A stretch of 64,000 nucleotides of DNA from the NCBI RefSeq assembly GCF_006149045.1, contig NZ_VBSN01000027.1, positions 186,001 to 250,000 on the forward strand, written 5' to 3'. How positions within the stretch are numbered: the first letter of the stretch is position 1; each line of letters begins with the position of its first letter. Shown piece by piece: positions 43,016 through 52,434 of the stretch. A program made the translations under genes and the position numbers. The notes beneath the pieces were generated by a model. It searched no databases. It worked only from the letters and a program-made list of their open reading frames with translations, and was not told the origin of the DNA. The DNA is from Dyadobacter flavalbus. GTDB lineage: Bacteria > Bacteroidota > Bacteroidia > Cytophagales > Spirosomataceae.

Positions 43016-44173
43016 TCAGAGCGTAACCTGCGATCCGGTTTCTGCAGAAACAATTCCTGCTTCCAGTACCTGAATGATTTTCAGACCATCGGCAAAGTCG
43101 GGTTTGATGGCAGTGTCTTCTTCAATGGCTTTGATAAAATCCGCAACGGCATGAACAAACGAGTGCTCATAACCGATAATGTGTCCGGCCGGCCACCAAT
43201 TTGCGGCATATGGATGCACTGCTTCTGTTGCGAGTATAGTCCGGAATCCCTGCTGCCCGGCTTCATCGTCGTTGGAAAAATACTGAAGTTCATTCATTCT
43301 TTCCAGGTCAAAAACCAGACTTCCCTTACTTCCGTAAATTTCAAATGTCAGTCTGTTTTTTCTGCCGGTCGCAAACCGCGTAGCTTCAAATGACCCGATT
43401 GTGCCGTTTTTGAAAGTAACCATCATCAAGGCGGCATCTTCTACAGTTACTTCGCCTTTCTCATCTCCTTTGGTTGAGGCAGAAAGGTTGCCCGATGTCG
43501 TTTCATCCGCAAGCGGCCTTTCCTTGATAAAATGGGTGGTCAGTGCGGAAACCGTTGCAATGTCACCGATCAGATAATGAGCCAGATCCACGGCATGTGA
43601 GTTGAGGTCCCACTGCGGGCCGGCTTGTGCCGTTTCTTTTCGCAGCTGCCATGTAAGCGGAAATTCAGGATCAACGATCCAGTCTTGCTGATAAGCACAG
43701 CGCCAATGGAAAATACGGCCGATTTTGCCGTCATCTATCATTTTTCTGGCGTAGGAAACAGCCGGCGTTCTTCGGTAATTATGATTTAAATAGTGTTTTA
43801 CTTTATTGTCTTCACAAACTTTCAGCATTTCCTCCGCCTGCTTGCTGTTCATGGAAAGCGGTTTTTCACAAAAAATATGTTTTCCTTCCTTCGCTGCCGC
43901 AATGGCTACGTCATAATGAAGCTGCTGCGGAAGTGCAATGTCTACAATATTAATATCAGGTCTTGCGACAAGCTTTTTCCAGTCCGTTTCTGTTTCTTCC
44001 CAGTTCCATTTTCCGGCAAATTCCTTTAAAGATTCTTCTTGTCTGCCGCATGCCGCTTTCAGTACCGGAACTGCGGGCAGGTCAAAAAACAGCGGTGCCT
44101 TCATCCATGCATTGCTGTGGGCGCGGCCCATAAATTTGTAACCTATAATACCTACGTTAAGATGTTTTTTCAT
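43016..44173 (-). CDS. Gfo/Idh/MocA family oxidoreductase
   Basis: About 385 residues from ATG 44173 (MKKHLNVGIIGYKFMGRAH); an upstream extension has no family similarity. The Rossmann loop GIIGYKFMG and the catalytic lysine motif CEKPLSMN are clear, as is the C-terminal sheet with WDLNSHAVDLAHYLIGD. The family oxidises or epimerises sugars and inositols with NAD(P)+. It lies 65 bp upstream of the secreted isomerase gene on the same strand and probably forms an operon with it. Confidence 0.9.
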   Translation of the reverse strand: MKKHLNVGIIGYKFMGRAHSNAWMKAPLFFDLPAVPVLKAACGRQEESLKEFAGKWNWEETETDWKKLVARPDINIVDIALPQQLHYDVAIAAAKEGKHIFCEKPLSMNSKQAEEMLKVCEDNKVKHYLNHNYRRTPAVSYARKMIDDGKIGRIFHWRCAYQQDWIVDPEFPLTWQLRKETAQAGPQWDLNSHAVDLAHYLIGDIATVSALTTHFIKERPLADETTSGNLSASTKGDEKGEVTVEDAALMMVTFKNGTIGSFEATRFATGRKNRLTFEIYGSKGSLVFDLERMNELQYFSNDDEAGQQGFRTILATEAVHPYAANWWPAGHIIGYEHSFVHAVADFIKAIEEDTAIKPDFADGLKIIQVLEAGIVSAETGSQVTL

Positions 44174-44292
44174 TAGTAAAGAGCCTATACTTGGTTGCGA
44201 AATCTGCGGTATGTAAGTTATTAAAAATATTAAAGTTTTGTTATTGCGCGCAAGATTGTAATTTCCGCTACGAAACACACGCTATTTTATAA

Positions 44293-46398
44293 ATGAAACA
44301 ACTTACCCAGAATCTCCGGACGGGCGAAACCGCTCTGCAGGAAGTTCCCGCACCTTTGGTCAGAAAAGGCTGCGTACTGATCCGGATACATAAAAGCCTG
44401 ATTTCAAGCGGTACGGAAAGAATGCTGGTAAAATTCAGCCAGGCAAATCTTCTTGAAAAAGCCCGGCAGCAGCCTGAAAAGGTCAAACTGGCCGTTTCAA
44501 AAATAAAGTCGGACGGCCTTGTTCCGGCGATCAGAACAATTTACAACAAACTCGATCAGCTGATCCCGCTCGGATACAGCAATGTGGGCACCATTATAGC
44601 CATTGGTGAAGGAATTCAGGATTTGAAAGTCGGTGACCGTGTGATCAGCAACGGGCCGCATGCAGAGATTGTTTGTGTATCCCGAAACCTTGTTGCCAAA
44701 GTCCCGGATCATGTTCCCGACGAAGATGCTGTGTTTACCGTCATTGCTTCCGTTGCTCTGCAGGGAATCAGGCTGCTTTCACCTGCAATAGGCGAAACGG
44801 TCGTTGTCACCGGTTTGGGGCTGACCGGCTTGCTGACGGCTGAAATTCTGCGGCTCAATGGCTGCCGCGTCATCGGGATTGACCCGGACGAACAAAAACG
44901 GGCAATTGCCTCCAAAGATATAATTACTCTTAATCCGGACATGACGGATGCTGAAAAGTTTGTCGCTGAACTGACAAACGGCATGGGCGCTGACGGCGTC
45001 ATTATTACAGCGTCTTCCCGTTCAGACAGCATTATTTCACAAGCTGCGCATATTTCAAGAAAAAGAGGCAAAATCGTATTGATCGGCGTGACAGGACTTC
45101 ACCTTAACCGGGCAGATTTTTATGAAAAAGAGCTGACTTTTCAGGTTTCCTGCTCTTACGGACCGGGACGTAATGACCATAATTATGAACAGAAAGGAAT
45201 TGATTATCCGCTGCCGTTTGCAAGGTGGACAGAAAACCGGAATTTTCAGGCCATTCTGGAACTGCTTTCATCCGGCTCTCTGAATGTCAGACCGCTGATT
45301 TCCGAGATCATTCCGTTGGCAGATTTCAAAAGGGCTTATAAAAATATCAGCTCCTCAAAGTCTGTTGCCATCATTCTGGATTACCCGAAAGTTGTGAGTA
45401 ATCGCTCGGTAACCCGGTTTTCGGATAAAATATTGGCCGGCAGAAAAGGCGTAACCGGAATAATAGGAGCCGGGAATTTTACCCGGACGACAATGCTTCC
45501 TTTGCTGAAAGGAACCGAGCTAAAATACATCGCCAGCACAGACGGTTTTTCAGCAGCAGAACTCGCCCGGAGATACAACATTCCTTTTGCGACCAGTGAT
45601 TTTCAGGAAATATTGAATGACAAGGAAATTGATCTGGTGATGATTACAACGCAGCATCAGCAGCATGCAGCTATGGTTCTGGAATCGTTGCTGGCCGGAA
45701 AACATGTATTTGTTGAAAAACCGCTTGCTATTTTTCAGGCTGAACTGGATGAAATTACCAATGTCTGGCAAAAACTGGAACCCGGCCCGGTTTCCTTAAC
45801 GGTTGGATACAACCGGCGTTTTTCTCCGCATGCTCGGAAAATGAAACTGCTCTTGAAAGACAGTCTTATGAACGTGGTTATTACGGTAAATGCAGGTTTT
45901 ATTCCGGCAGAATCGTGGGTTCATGACCGTGCGAGAGGCGGCGGGCGCATCATCGGCGAAGCTTGTCATTTTGTTGATTTTTTCATTTTCATTACCGGCA
46001 GCAGAATAGAAGCCGTTTGTATGAATTCGGCCGGTAATGCCTGCGAAACTGCCGATAATGCAAGTATGCTGCTGAAATGTGAAAATGGCTCAACGGGTGT
46101 TATCAACTATTTTTCAAATGGAAACAATGCCTATGCAAAGGAACGGATTGAAGTTTATTCGCTGGGCCGCACGCTGATCCTGGATAATTTCAGGACTTTG
46201 ACAGGCTACGGGTTCAGTCCTTTTACAAAACTGAAAACGCAGCAGGATAAAGGCCACAAACAGCAGTTCGGCCGGTTGCTGGAAATGGTCAAAAATGGCG
46301 GAGCGCCGCTGATCCCTTTTGAAGAAATTATCCATACTTCACGGGTAACTTTTGCGGCACTGGAAAGTCTGAAAACGTTCAGCTGGGTAAAAATATGA
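44293..46398 (+). CDS. Bi-domain zinc-alcohol-dehydrogenase-like / Gfo-Idh-MocA oxidoreductase
   Basis: 701 residues. Residues 1-350 are a medium-chain dehydrogenase/reductase domain: NVGTIIAIGEGIQDLKVGDRV, and the nucleotide-binding VVTGLGLTGLLTAEIL. Residues 370-701 are a Gfo/Idh/MocA domain starting GIIGAGNFTRTTMLP with the motif VEKPLAIF. This fused architecture is often found in polysaccharide gene clusters, where it probably makes an unusual nucleotide sugar or modifies a precursor; its true reaction is unproven. It is the first gene of a run with a heparinase-like gene and GT4, and its stop overlaps the next start by 4 bp. Confidence 0.88.
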   Translation: MKQLTQNLRTGETALQEVPAPLVRKGCVLIRIHKSLISSGTERMLVKFSQANLLEKARQQPEKVKLAVSKIKSDGLVPAIRTIYNKLDQLIPLGYSNVGTIIAIGEGIQDLKVGDRVISNGPHAEIVCVSRNLVAKVPDHVPDEDAVFTVIASVALQGIRLLSPAIGETVVVTGLGLTGLLTAEILRLNGCRVIGIDPDEQKRAIASKDIITLNPDMTDAEKFVAELTNGMGADGVIITASSRSDSIISQAAHISRKRGKIVLIGVTGLHLNRADFYEKELTFQVSCSYGPGRNDHNYEQKGIDYPLPFARWTENRNFQAILELLSSGSLNVRPLISEIIPLADFKRAYKNISSSKSVAIILDYPKVVSNRSVTRFSDKILAGRKGVTGIIGAGNFTRTTMLPLLKGTELKYIASTDGFSAAELARRYNIPFATSDFQEILNDKEIDLVMITTQHQQHAAMVLESLLAGKHVFVEKPLAIFQAELDEITNVWQKLEPGPVSLTVGYNRRFSPHARKMKLLLKDSLMNVVITVNAGFIPAESWVHDRARGGGRIIGEACHFVDFFIFITGSRIEAVCMNSAGNACETADNASMLLKCENGSTGVINYFSNGNNAYAKERIEVYSLGRTLILDNFRTLTGYGFSPFTKLKTQQDKGHKQQFGRLLEMVKNGGAPLIPFEEIIHTSRVTFAALESLKTFSWVKI

Positions 46399-48278
46399 TC
46401 CGGTTCATTCAAAATATGGGTTTCCGGTATGTATGCTTTCGTATAGGATATGAAATCCGGTTAAAATCGGGATTGCTGAAACTTCGTTTTCCGGTTCATG
46501 CCAAGGAAAAATCTTTTTCGCTGGAAAACTGGCGGTTGCAACCTGTTCAGTTTTTCTTTGATTCCGCAAAAATCAATCTGGAAAGAAATACTTCCTTGCA
46601 TCAGTTAAAGGAACATGCAGAGAAAATTTCTCAGAACCGGTTTTTATATTTTTCCTCCGAATGGCATCATGCGAATGACTGGCATACCCATCCGAAAACG
46701 GGATTTACATTCGACTCCAAAAAGCACTGGACGGAAATTCCGGATTTTTCCAGGCAGGCCGGCGATATCAAGTACGTCTGGGAAAAGTCGAGGTTTACAT
46801 TTTTATATGATCTGATCCGTTATGACTTTCATTTTCAGCGAGATCAGTCCAAGCTTGTTTTCGCATTCATTACCGACTGGATTGATCAAAATCCAGTCAA
46901 TTGCGGACCGAACTGGCGGTGTGGTCAGGAAATAACGCTGCGGGTTATCAACTGGACATTTGCGGTTCATTATTACAAGTTTTCCGAAACACTTACGCCT
47001 CCGATTTTTGAGAAGGTTGTGAACAGCATTCGTCATCAAATGCGCCGTGTGGAAGGAAACAGCAGCTTTACGCGCATTGCCGTCCGGAATAATCATGCAT
47101 TAACGGAAACTTTCGGGCTCTATTTCATTGGTTTGCTCTACCCTCTTTTTCCGGAAAGCGGTAAATGGAAACAGAAAGGAAAGCGCTGGTTTGAACAGGA
47201 AATTGCTTTTCAGATTGATGATGACGGCACATTTTTGCAGTACTCCATGAATTATCACCGCATTGCAGTTCAGCTACTGACAATGGCTATTTGCATAGCG
47301 GAAAAAAATCAGGAAAAATGGCCGGCACATGTATATACGCTTGCAGAAAAATCACTGCATTTTTTACAGGCATGTCAGGATGGAATGACAGGCTGGCTTC
47401 CGAATTACGGCAACAATGACGGCGCTTTGTTCTTTCCGTTAACCGATTGTCACTTTCGTGATTTTCGCCCTCAGCTTGCAGCGCTGGCAAATGCTTTAAA
47501 ACGGGATCATGCGTATGGAATTGGAAAGTGGAATGAGGAAACAAGCTGGTTCTCAGGAGAAAATCAGAAATTCGCAAGTCCGAAGCAAACATCGAAATAC
47601 GGAAATTTTGAATTTAAAAGCGGCGGCTATTATATTCTGAAAGACCGGTTTTCACTTACTTTTCTGCGCTGCGGAAGCTATGAAAAAAGGCCGTTTCAGG
47701 CGGATAATCTGCATGTTGACATTTGGGCAAATGGCATAAATATACTGCGCGACGGAGGAACATTTCAGTATAATACCGATGAAAACCTGATCCGGTATTT
47801 TGCCGGTACGGCGTCGCACAATACGGTTATGATCGGCGATTTTGATCAAATGCTGAAAGGCCCGCGCTTCATCTGGTTTGGCTGGATCAGAAAAGCTTGG
47901 GGGAAAATCCGGTTCTTAAATTCTGATCTGATTGTAATAGAAGCTGAATTTGAAGGTTTTTACCGCGTTGCGAAAGGAATCAGACATAAAAGGAAAGTTT
48001 TTAAAGAAGCCGGCAAACTGCACTGGATTATTGAAGACAGTCTTGAAAATGTTCCGGCAAATCTGCCCATGAAGCAAATCTGGCATCCGTGTGAAAGTTT
48101 TTTTGATCATTATGAAATACATGCGCAGGATGAAAAGGGAAACCGCATGGAATATGTAAAAAGAAAAGGATGGAATTCTGAAAGTTACGGGCAGAAAACG
48201 GATTGTCCTGCGCTTGTCTTTTCAACTTTTGGAAGATTTATACAAACGACAATCAAAGCCCGCAACAAGGACGGCTAA
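46395..48278 (+). CDS. Heparinase II/III family protein
   Basis: 627 residues, with an alpha-helical toroid N-terminal half (WRCGQEITLRVINWTFAVHYY, NNHALTETFGLYFIG) and a beta-sandwich C-terminal half (QADNLHVDIWANGINILRDGG, ASHNTVMIGDFDQM), as in alginate and heparin lyases. It starts with an ATGA overlap after the bi-domain oxidoreductase, and a GT4 gene follows. In polysaccharide loci such proteins probably trim or degrade misassembled polymer rather than use heparin. No signal peptide is visible, so its location is unclear. Confidence 0.88.
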   Translation: MIRFIQNMGFRYVCFRIGYEIRLKSGLLKLRFPVHAKEKSFSLENWRLQPVQFFFDSAKINLERNTSLHQLKEHAEKISQNRFLYFSSEWHHANDWHTHPKTGFTFDSKKHWTEIPDFSRQAGDIKYVWEKSRFTFLYDLIRYDFHFQRDQSKLVFAFITDWIDQNPVNCGPNWRCGQEITLRVINWTFAVHYYKFSETLTPPIFEKVVNSIRHQMRRVEGNSSFTRIAVRNNHALTETFGLYFIGLLYPLFPESGKWKQKGKRWFEQEIAFQIDDDGTFLQYSMNYHRIAVQLLTMAICIAEKNQEKWPAHVYTLAEKSLHFLQACQDGMTGWLPNYGNNDGALFFPLTDCHFRDFRPQLAALANALKRDHAYGIGKWNEETSWFSGENQKFASPKQTSKYGNFEFKSGGYYILKDRFSLTFLRCGSYEKRPFQADNLHVDIWANGINILRDGGTFQYNTDENLIRYFAGTASHNTVMIGDFDQMLKGPRFIWFGWIRKAWGKIRFLNSDLIVIEAEFEGFYRVAKGIRHKRKVFKEAGKLHWIIEDSLENVPANLPMKQIWHPCESFFDHYEIHAQDEKGNRMEYVKRKGWNSESYGQKTDCPALVFSTFGRFIQTTIKARNKDG

Positions 48279-48287
48279 ACACACACG

Positions 48288-49526
48288 ATGCATATACTTT
48301 TAATTCACCAGTTTTTTCTGGAAGATTCGGACGGAGGCGGCTCGCGCTGGAATGAAATGAGCAGAATCTGGGTTCAGGAAGGCCATAAAGTAACGGTTAT
48401 TGCAGGCACGGCGCATTATATGGATTCAGGCCATGGCGGCAATGGAAAGAAATATATTACGCAAAAATTCAATTGCAATCAGGTTGAAGTGATTCGCTGC
48501 CGCGTTTCCGGGAACTATAATTCGGGTTTTGCGGGCAGGCTTCTGGGCTATTTTTCCTTTACTTTTTCCGGTGTCTGGGCCGGGATTTTTCAGGCGAGAG
48601 ATAAGTATGATCTCATTCTTGTTACTTCTCCGCCGTTGTTTGTCGGGATTACGGCCGTTGTGCTTTCGCGGCTGAAACGGATTCCTTTTGTATTTGAAAT
48701 CAGAGATTTATGGCCTGAGTCCGCTGTTGATACCGGCGTTTTAACCAATAAGTTCCTGATTTGGCTCGCTTTCCGGTTTGAAAAATATTTATTAAAAAAA
48801 GCAACGGCAATAAGCGTCCTGACGCCCGCTTTCCGCAATGCTTTGATTCATTTAAAAAATGTAGATCCTGAAAAGATCATTTGTATCCCAAATGCTGCCG
48901 ATTTCAGCATTTCTGCCGAGGTTGCAGGCGATTTTGATCGTGACGCTTTCCGGCGGGAGCAAGGTTTTGAAAACAAGTTTGTGATTGTCTACGTCGGGGC
49001 GCATGGCGTTGCAAATCATCTTGAACAAATTATTGAAACAGCTGAAATCCTGAAAGATACAAATGCATATTTCCTGCTGATCGGTGACGGAATGCAAAAG
49101 AAAGCGTTGATGCATGAAGCGCAGAAACGTTGTCTGGAAAATGTCCGATTTATGGATACGGTTCCCAAAATAGAAGTGTTCCGGTATATTCTTGCATCCG
49201 AAATAGGCATGTCTGTTCTGAAAAAGGCGGATACTTTCAAAACCGTTTACAGCAATAAAACTTTTGATTACTTCTCATGCCGGAAACCGGTCTTGATGGC
49301 CATTGACGGAATTTCACGTGAACTTGTTGAAAAGGCAAATGCAGGCGTATTCGTGGAGCCGGAGAATGCAGAGGATTTTGCAGAAAAGATAAGAAAATAT
49401 ATGAACAACCCGGAACTGATCCGTGAACAGGGCAATTACGGATACAATTTTGCCAAAAAGCATTTTGACAGGCATGTTCTGGCGCTGAAATATTTGAAAT
49501 ACCTTGAAGATACAGTTTGTAGATAA
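48288..49526 (+). CDS. Glycosyltransferase family 4 (WbuB-like)
   Basis: 412 residues of the GT-B fold. MHILLIHQFFLEDSDGGGSRWNEMSR is the typical start of the WbuB/L-fucosamine transferase-like group; PFVFEIRDLWPESAVDTGVL and the donor-site KTFDYFSCRKPVLMAIDG are conserved. It should transfer an activated sugar to a growing polysaccharide at the cytoplasmic face of the inner membrane. The gene follows 9 bp after the heparinase-like gene. Confidence 0.92.
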   Translation: MHILLIHQFFLEDSDGGGSRWNEMSRIWVQEGHKVTVIAGTAHYMDSGHGGNGKKYITQKFNCNQVEVIRCRVSGNYNSGFAGRLLGYFSFTFSGVWAGIFQARDKYDLILVTSPPLFVGITAVVLSRLKRIPFVFEIRDLWPESAVDTGVLTNKFLIWLAFRFEKYLLKKATAISVLTPAFRNALIHLKNVDPEKIICIPNAADFSISAEVAGDFDRDAFRREQGFENKFVIVYVGAHGVANHLEQIIETAEILKDTNAYFLLIGDGMQKKALMHEAQKRCLENVRFMDTVPKIEVFRYILASEIGMSVLKKADTFKTVYSNKTFDYFSCRKPVLMAIDGISRELVEKANAGVFVEPENAEDFAEKIRKYMNNPELIREQGNYGYNFAKKHFDRHVLALKYLKYLEDTVCR

Positions 49527-49628
49527 CTTCATTTTCAATCTGCCTTTCAGGAAATCGGAGCGTGTTTTACATTGAAAAACATGAACTGAAACAGTATACA
49601 ATGGGTTTCTTATTTAAAAGAACACCGA

Positions 49629-50255
49629 ATGAAAAACGCAGCACATTTGTTTCCGTATGCCGTTACCGAAAAAGCTTATTCCTATTCGGATTACATGGAG
49701 TTGATGGAAAAAGTGGTTTTGGAAAACACAACAACAGGCTTAAAACAATCTGAGGATTTAAAACATTATACAAGGCTTAATTTGTCCAGAATGCAGCGCC
49801 TGAATAAAAAGGTTACGGTTAATGAAGATTTGAAAAAGACCATCAGCCAGTTTCAGTTTCCTCAAACCTGGTTTATTCTGACAGAAGCGTGGTGCGGTGA
49901 TGCAGCACAGAATATTCCTTCCATTGTGGCATTGGCTTTATTCAATTCTCAGATTACGGTGAAATTGCTGCTGCGGGACGAAAATCCGGAAATAATGGAT
50001 GCCTACCTTACAAATGGCGGCCGTTCCATTCCGAAACTGATTGCCCTGGATGAAAACTTCAATGAGCTTTTTACCTGGGGGCCGCGTCCGGCCGGTGCGC
50101 AGGAAATGCTGAAAGCATATCAGGCAAATCCGGTAAAACCTTACATGGAATTTGCAGAGGACATTCAGCGCTGGTATATTTCTGATAAAACGGAATCTAT
50201 TCAGAAAGAGCTGAAAGAACTTCTGGAAGGTGTTCTGATCGAAAATAAGTTTTAA
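49629..50255 (+). CDS. Thioredoxin-like protein with a single cysteine motif
   Basis: 208 residues. FILTEAWCGDAAQNIPSIVAL corresponds to the thioredoxin active-site helix, but the CxxC pair is reduced to C-G-D-A: only the first cysteine is present. The conserved cis-proline region IPKLIALDENFNELF follows. It belongs to a Bacteroidota group of thioredoxin_9-type proteins of unknown function. With one cysteine it cannot be a normal disulfide reductase but may be a monothiol or structural form. The start at 49629 is preferred because of family length. Confidence 0.8.
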   Translation: MKNAAHLFPYAVTEKAYSYSDYMELMEKVVLENTTTGLKQSEDLKHYTRLNLSRMQRLNKKVTVNEDLKKTISQFQFPQTWFILTEAWCGDAAQNIPSIVALALFNSQITVKLLLRDENPEIMDAYLTNGGRSIPKLIALDENFNELFTWGPRPAGAQEMLKAYQANPVKPYMEFAEDIQRWYISDKTESIQKELKELLEGVLIENKF

Positions 50256-50267
50256 TATAGTTTGCTC

Positions 50268-50275
50268 TATATTTG
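50268..50275 (+). promoter_or_regulatory. nuoIJK promoter, -7 box
   Basis: TATATTTG fits TAnnTTTG exactly, about 50 bp before the proposed TTG start of nuoI (50325). It also argues against translation beginning at the TTG at 50262, because the box lies downstream of that codon. Confidence 0.55.
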
Positions 50276-50324
50276 TCAGAGACATTGTCCTGCAAAATGG
50301 AGCAGCAAACATTTAAATATAATC

Positions 50325-51866
50325 TTGTCGACCTACTTTAAAAATATATCAGAAGGGATCAGCACAACACTGACGGGCATGCGACTGACATTGCGCCATT
50401 TGTGGAGTGCACGCAACCGCCGGAAACCCGGCGATATCCGTTCAGACAATTTCTACGATCTGCAGGAGGGAATGGTGACGATTCAGTATCCGCTGGAAAC
50501 GATCCCGATTCCGGATAACGGCCGTTACCGCCTGCATAACGAGATTGATGATTGCATTGTCTGTGATAAATGTGTGAAAGTGTGCCCGGTGGATTGCATT
50601 GACATTGAGCCGATCCGGGCCATTGAAGAAGTCGGACGTGCATCGGACGGTTCGCCGATCCGCTTGTACGCTGCGAAATTCGATATTGATATGGCCAAAT
50701 GCTGCTATTGCGGCCTTTGTACAACGGTTTGCCCGACGGAATGCCTCACAATGACCAAAACTTTTGATTACAGCGAGTTTGATGTACGGGATATGGTTTA
50801 TAATTATGCCAATCTTACTGCGGAAGAAGCGGATGAAAAACGTATGCTGCTCGATCAGTTTCAAAAGGAAAAAGAGGCGTTGAAGGCGGTGAAGAAGGCG
50901 GGTGTGAGTTTGGAGGAAAGGGAAGAAGGGAAGAAGGAGGAAGGACAGGCAGTTGCTGCCAGGCCGGCTTTTCAGCCTAGGAAACCTTTGATTGCGAAAA
51001 TGGAGGAAAAGGAGGAAGGGAAGAAGGAGGAAAAGGTAGCTGCTCCATTCAGGCCATCGATGAAGCCGAAAGTGGTTTCGGATGAAAATGCGGAAAAATC
51101 CGTTTCGGAAACTTCTGCGGAAGCTGCGCCTGCGAAGCCTGCGTTTCGTCCTACGATGAAGCCGAAAGGGATTTCGGATGAAAATGCGGAAAAGCCTGTT
51201 TCGGAAACTCCTTCGGAAGCTGCGCCTGCAAAGCCTGTGTTTCGTCCTACGATGAAGCCGAAAGGGATTTCGGATGAAAATGCGGAAAAGCCTGTTTCGG
51301 AAGTTCCTTCGGAATCTGCGCCTGCGAAGCCTGCATTTCGTCCTACGATGAAGCCGAAAGTGGTTTCAGATGAAAATGCGGAAAAGCCTGTTTCGGAAAC
51401 TCCTTCGGAAGCTGCGCCTGCGAAGCCTGCGTTTCGTCCTACGATGAAGCCGAAGACGGTTTCGGATGAAAATGCGGAAAAGCCTGTTTCAGAAGTTCCT
51501 TCGGAAGCTGCGCCTGCGAAGTCTGCGTTTCGTCCTACGATGAAGCCGAAAGGGATTTCGGATGAAAATGCGGAAAAGCCTGTTTCGGAAGTTCCTTCGG
51601 AATCTGCGCCTGCGAAGCCTGCATTTCGTCCTACGATGAAGCCGAAAGGGATTTCGGATGAAAATGCGGAAAAGCCTGTTTCGGAAGTTCCTTCAGAAGC
51701 TGCGCCTGCGAAGCCTGCGTTTCGTCCTACGATGAAGCCGAAAGTGGAGGTCAAAGCAGAGGCGGAAGCGGATAAAGAAATTAAGACAGAAGTAAAAGAA
51801 GGTGAGAAAGTCAAGCCAAAAGTGGTTTTCCGTCCGACAATGAAGCCCAAGCCTTCAAAAGAATAA
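50325..51866 (+). CDS. nuoI: NADH-quinone oxidoreductase subunit I with long repetitive C-terminus
   Basis: About 513 residues from TTG 50325 (MSTYFKNISEG after initiation). This is inferred from family similarity and from a -7 box upstream; ATG 50379 is the alternative. Two 4Fe-4S motifs, CIVCDKCVKVCPVDC and CCYCGLCTTVCPTEC, carry clusters N6a and N6b that pass electrons in complex I. The family normally ends near residue 180-200. Here more than 300 further residues follow: a charged linker and then seven to eight copies of a 32-residue repeat (FRPTMKPK-GISDENAEKPVSE-PSEAAPAKPA). nuoJ and nuoK follow at once, but no other nuo gene is near. Confidence 0.9.
   Translation: MSTYFKNISEGISTTLTGMRLTLRHLWSARNRRKPGDIRSDNFYDLQEGMVTIQYPLETIPIPDNGRYRLHNEIDDCIVCDKCVKVCPVDCIDIEPIRAIEEVGRASDGSPIRLYAAKFDIDMAKCCYCGLCTTVCPTECLTMTKTFDYSEFDVRDMVYNYANLTAEEADEKRMLLDQFQKEKEALKAVKKAGVSLEEREEGKKEEGQAVAARPAFQPRKPLIAKMEEKEEGKKEEKVAAPFRPSMKPKVVSDENAEKSVSETSAEAAPAKPAFRPTMKPKGISDENAEKPVSETPSEAAPAKPVFRPTMKPKGISDENAEKPVSEVPSESAPAKPAFRPTMKPKVVSDENAEKPVSETPSEAAPAKPAFRPTMKPKTVSDENAEKPVSEVPSEAAPAKSAFRPTMKPKGISDENAEKPVSEVPSESAPAKPAFRPTMKPKGISDENAEKPVSEVPSEAAPAKPAFRPTMKPKVEVKAEAEADKEIKTEVKEGEKVKPKVVFRPTMKPKPSKE
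51060..51750 (+). repeat. 96-bp tandem repeats in nuoI
   Basis: The block beginning ATGAAGCCGAAA recurs with exact 96-bp spacing (for example 51060, 51156, 51252), coding 32-residue units. Seven full units carry the SDENAEK core, and nine FRP[ST]MKPK copies occur in total. Units differ mainly in the two residues after MKPK (VV, GI, TV) and in the ETPSEA/EVPSES segment. The array is in frame, so changes of copy number keep the reading frame. Confidence 0.9.
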
Positions 51867-51912
51867 CGTTATATTTACAGCCGGAATTTTCTTCATTGAT
51901 TAATTGATAAAA

Positions 51913-52434
51913 ATGGAAGCAGCAGCATTTTATGGATTTTCAGTATTGTCAATTGCTGCTGCTTTTTTCATTTTGTTTTCCAGAAACCTGATTTATGCTG
52001 CTTTTGCATTGTTTCTGACTTTTCTGGGAGTTGCTGCATTGTACGTTCTTGCCGGCGCCGATTTTCTCGGCGTAGCACAAATCATGATTTACGTCGGAGG
52101 AATTCTGGTTCTGCTCATTTTTGGTATTATGCTTACGCATAAACCGGACAAGCGGGACAATGCTACCGCGCATAACAAGATTGAAATACCAACCAAAAGA
52201 GAAATATGGGGCTTTTTGCTTGGTGCCGGATTCTTTGTTTTTCTGGGCCGGATTATTTTTTTATCCGATTTCAAAATGGCCGGAAATTCCATCAACAGCA
52301 AATCAACCATAAAAACAATCGGCGTCGAATTGATGACAAGTCATTTGCTCCCTTTTGAAATAGCCGGCATATTGTTGCTGGTTGCGCTTGTTGGCGCAGC
52401 ATATCTTGCACTAAACCGCAATCCTGCGTCATGA
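51913..52434 (+). CDS. nuoJ: NADH-quinone oxidoreductase subunit J
   Basis: 173 residues from ATG 51913 with five transmembrane helices. The stretch AAFALFLTFLGVAALYVLAGADFLGVAQIMIYVGGILVLLIFGIML contains the conserved helix-3 pi-bulge region of NuoJ that couples quinone chemistry to proton movement. The gene overlaps nuoK by 4 bp (ATGA). It belongs to the membrane arm of complex I. Confidence 0.93.
   Translation: MEAAAFYGFSVLSIAAAFFILFSRNLIYAAFALFLTFLGVAALYVLAGADFLGVAQIMIYVGGILVLLIFGIMLTHKPDKRDNATAHNKIEIPTKREIWGFLLGAGFFVFLGRIIFLSDFKMAGNSINSKSTIKTIGVELMTSHLLPFEIAGILLLVALVGAAYLALNRNPAS

Noticed and set aside
50972..51850. 292-codon open frame antisense to the nuoI repeats
   Set aside because: It exists because the 96-bp repeat has no stop in that frame; the composition is a mirror of the NuoI repeats.
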